Below, in pieces: positions 63,741 to 64,000 of a stretch of DNA of 64,000 nt (the first letter of the stretch is position 1; each line of letters begins with the position of its first letter). The notes below the pieces were generated by a model. It was given only the letters and a program-made list of their open reading frames with translations, had not been told where the DNA came from and searched no databases. Made by a program: the position numbers and the translations under genes. The stretch lies in assembly GCF_029255145.1 (NCBI RefSeq), contig NZ_JAPUVQ010000016.1, forward strand, positions 23,059 to 87,058. Direction: 5' to 3'. Source of the stretch: Accumulibacter sp003538495. GTDB lineage: Bacteria; Pseudomonadota; Gammaproteobacteria; Burkholderiales; Rhodocyclaceae.

Positions 63741-64000
63741 CAATCGACTCGACGGATCGGCAGGGTCGGTTCGCCTTGCCCGGGCGGTGCGGCGGCAGCA
63801 GCGGCCACCCCTCGCGGACGGCGACCCGTAATGGTAAGTCAACGCTCAGCCAACTGCCAGCCGGCGTACCGACTAGCAGCAGTTCTCATTTCAAACCCAC
63901 GCAAGGGGGCTGTTGGCGTAGGTTGGCGCACGAGGATTGGCAGACTTGGGCGATGAAGATTGAGGGAGACTCTGGCTGTTCTTAAAATAACGCTGTTAAA
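63741..64000. other. Right-edge non-coding stretch
   Basis: No credible gene on either strand and no recognisable promoter beyond a few AT-rich bases at the extreme end (aaaataac near 63985). It may belong to the upstream region of the lipoprotein gene or of a gene outside the window. Confidence 0.4.

Overview
The window is GC-rich DNA, consistent with a betaproteobacterium. The evidence is the DksA, CysB/cys and gcvT-gcvH-gcvP gene sets, a tandem glycine riboswitch, and the TauE-cysI-DUF934-cysH-cysD-cysN order. A Rhodocyclales or 'Candidatus Accumulibacter'-like host is my inference and cannot be proven from this window. No rRNA, tRNA, CRISPR array or intact insertion sequence was seen.

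Left part (1-45.1 kb, minus strand). A partial dksA and an XRE-type regulator lie downstream of a very large, single-polarity gene block that runs from about 45.1 kb down to 1.3 kb. Its first gene encodes a 12,154-residue surface or secreted protein with an N-terminal LEPR-XLL-type motif. The order inside the protein is: 12 A/B pairs of a PPC-like beta domain interspersed with three LamG domains and one L-type-lectin-like domain, 17 CARDB repeats, two propeller-like regions, nine putative-Ig (He_PIG-like) repeats, an RHS-like stretch, a dockerin-like calcium loop pair, a Big_2-like region, an alpha/beta-hydrolase core (GHSRG), a zincin core (HELAHNLGLFDE), four cadherin-like repeats of exactly 327 bp, and a Pro/Gln-rich tail. 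Tightly packed or overlapping genes follow: a DUF3467 protein, a GAF-GAF-TM-HlyD adaptor, a PqqD-like/M50 protease/HlyD fusion, a shortened SecA paralogue and a stand-alone periplasmic adaptor. I read this as a dedicated export system (its own SecA motor, membrane protease and three HlyD-type adaptors) encoded with its giant substrate. This is the most interesting feature of the window.

Middle (45.1-48.3 kb). A non-coding, partly AT-rich leader region contains a 16-codon micro-ORF whose stop overlaps the start of the giant gene (TGATG). Upstream are a hypothetical membrane protein, a SapC-family (S-layer-associated family) protein and cysB.

Right part (48.3-64 kb). An assimilatory sulfate reduction operon (TauE-like permease, cysI, DUF934, cysH of the iron-sulfur APS type, cysD, cysN) diverges from cysB across a shared intergenic region with a candidate CysB site. 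Then come a carbonic-anhydrase-like protein, rlmB, and a decayed island with a tyrosine-kinase C-terminal remnant, two Rpn/DUF4351 remnants and a dispersed repeat. The glycine cleavage operon gcvTHP follows, under a promoter and tandem glycine riboswitch, and ends at a strong stem-loop facing a convergent lipoprotein gene.
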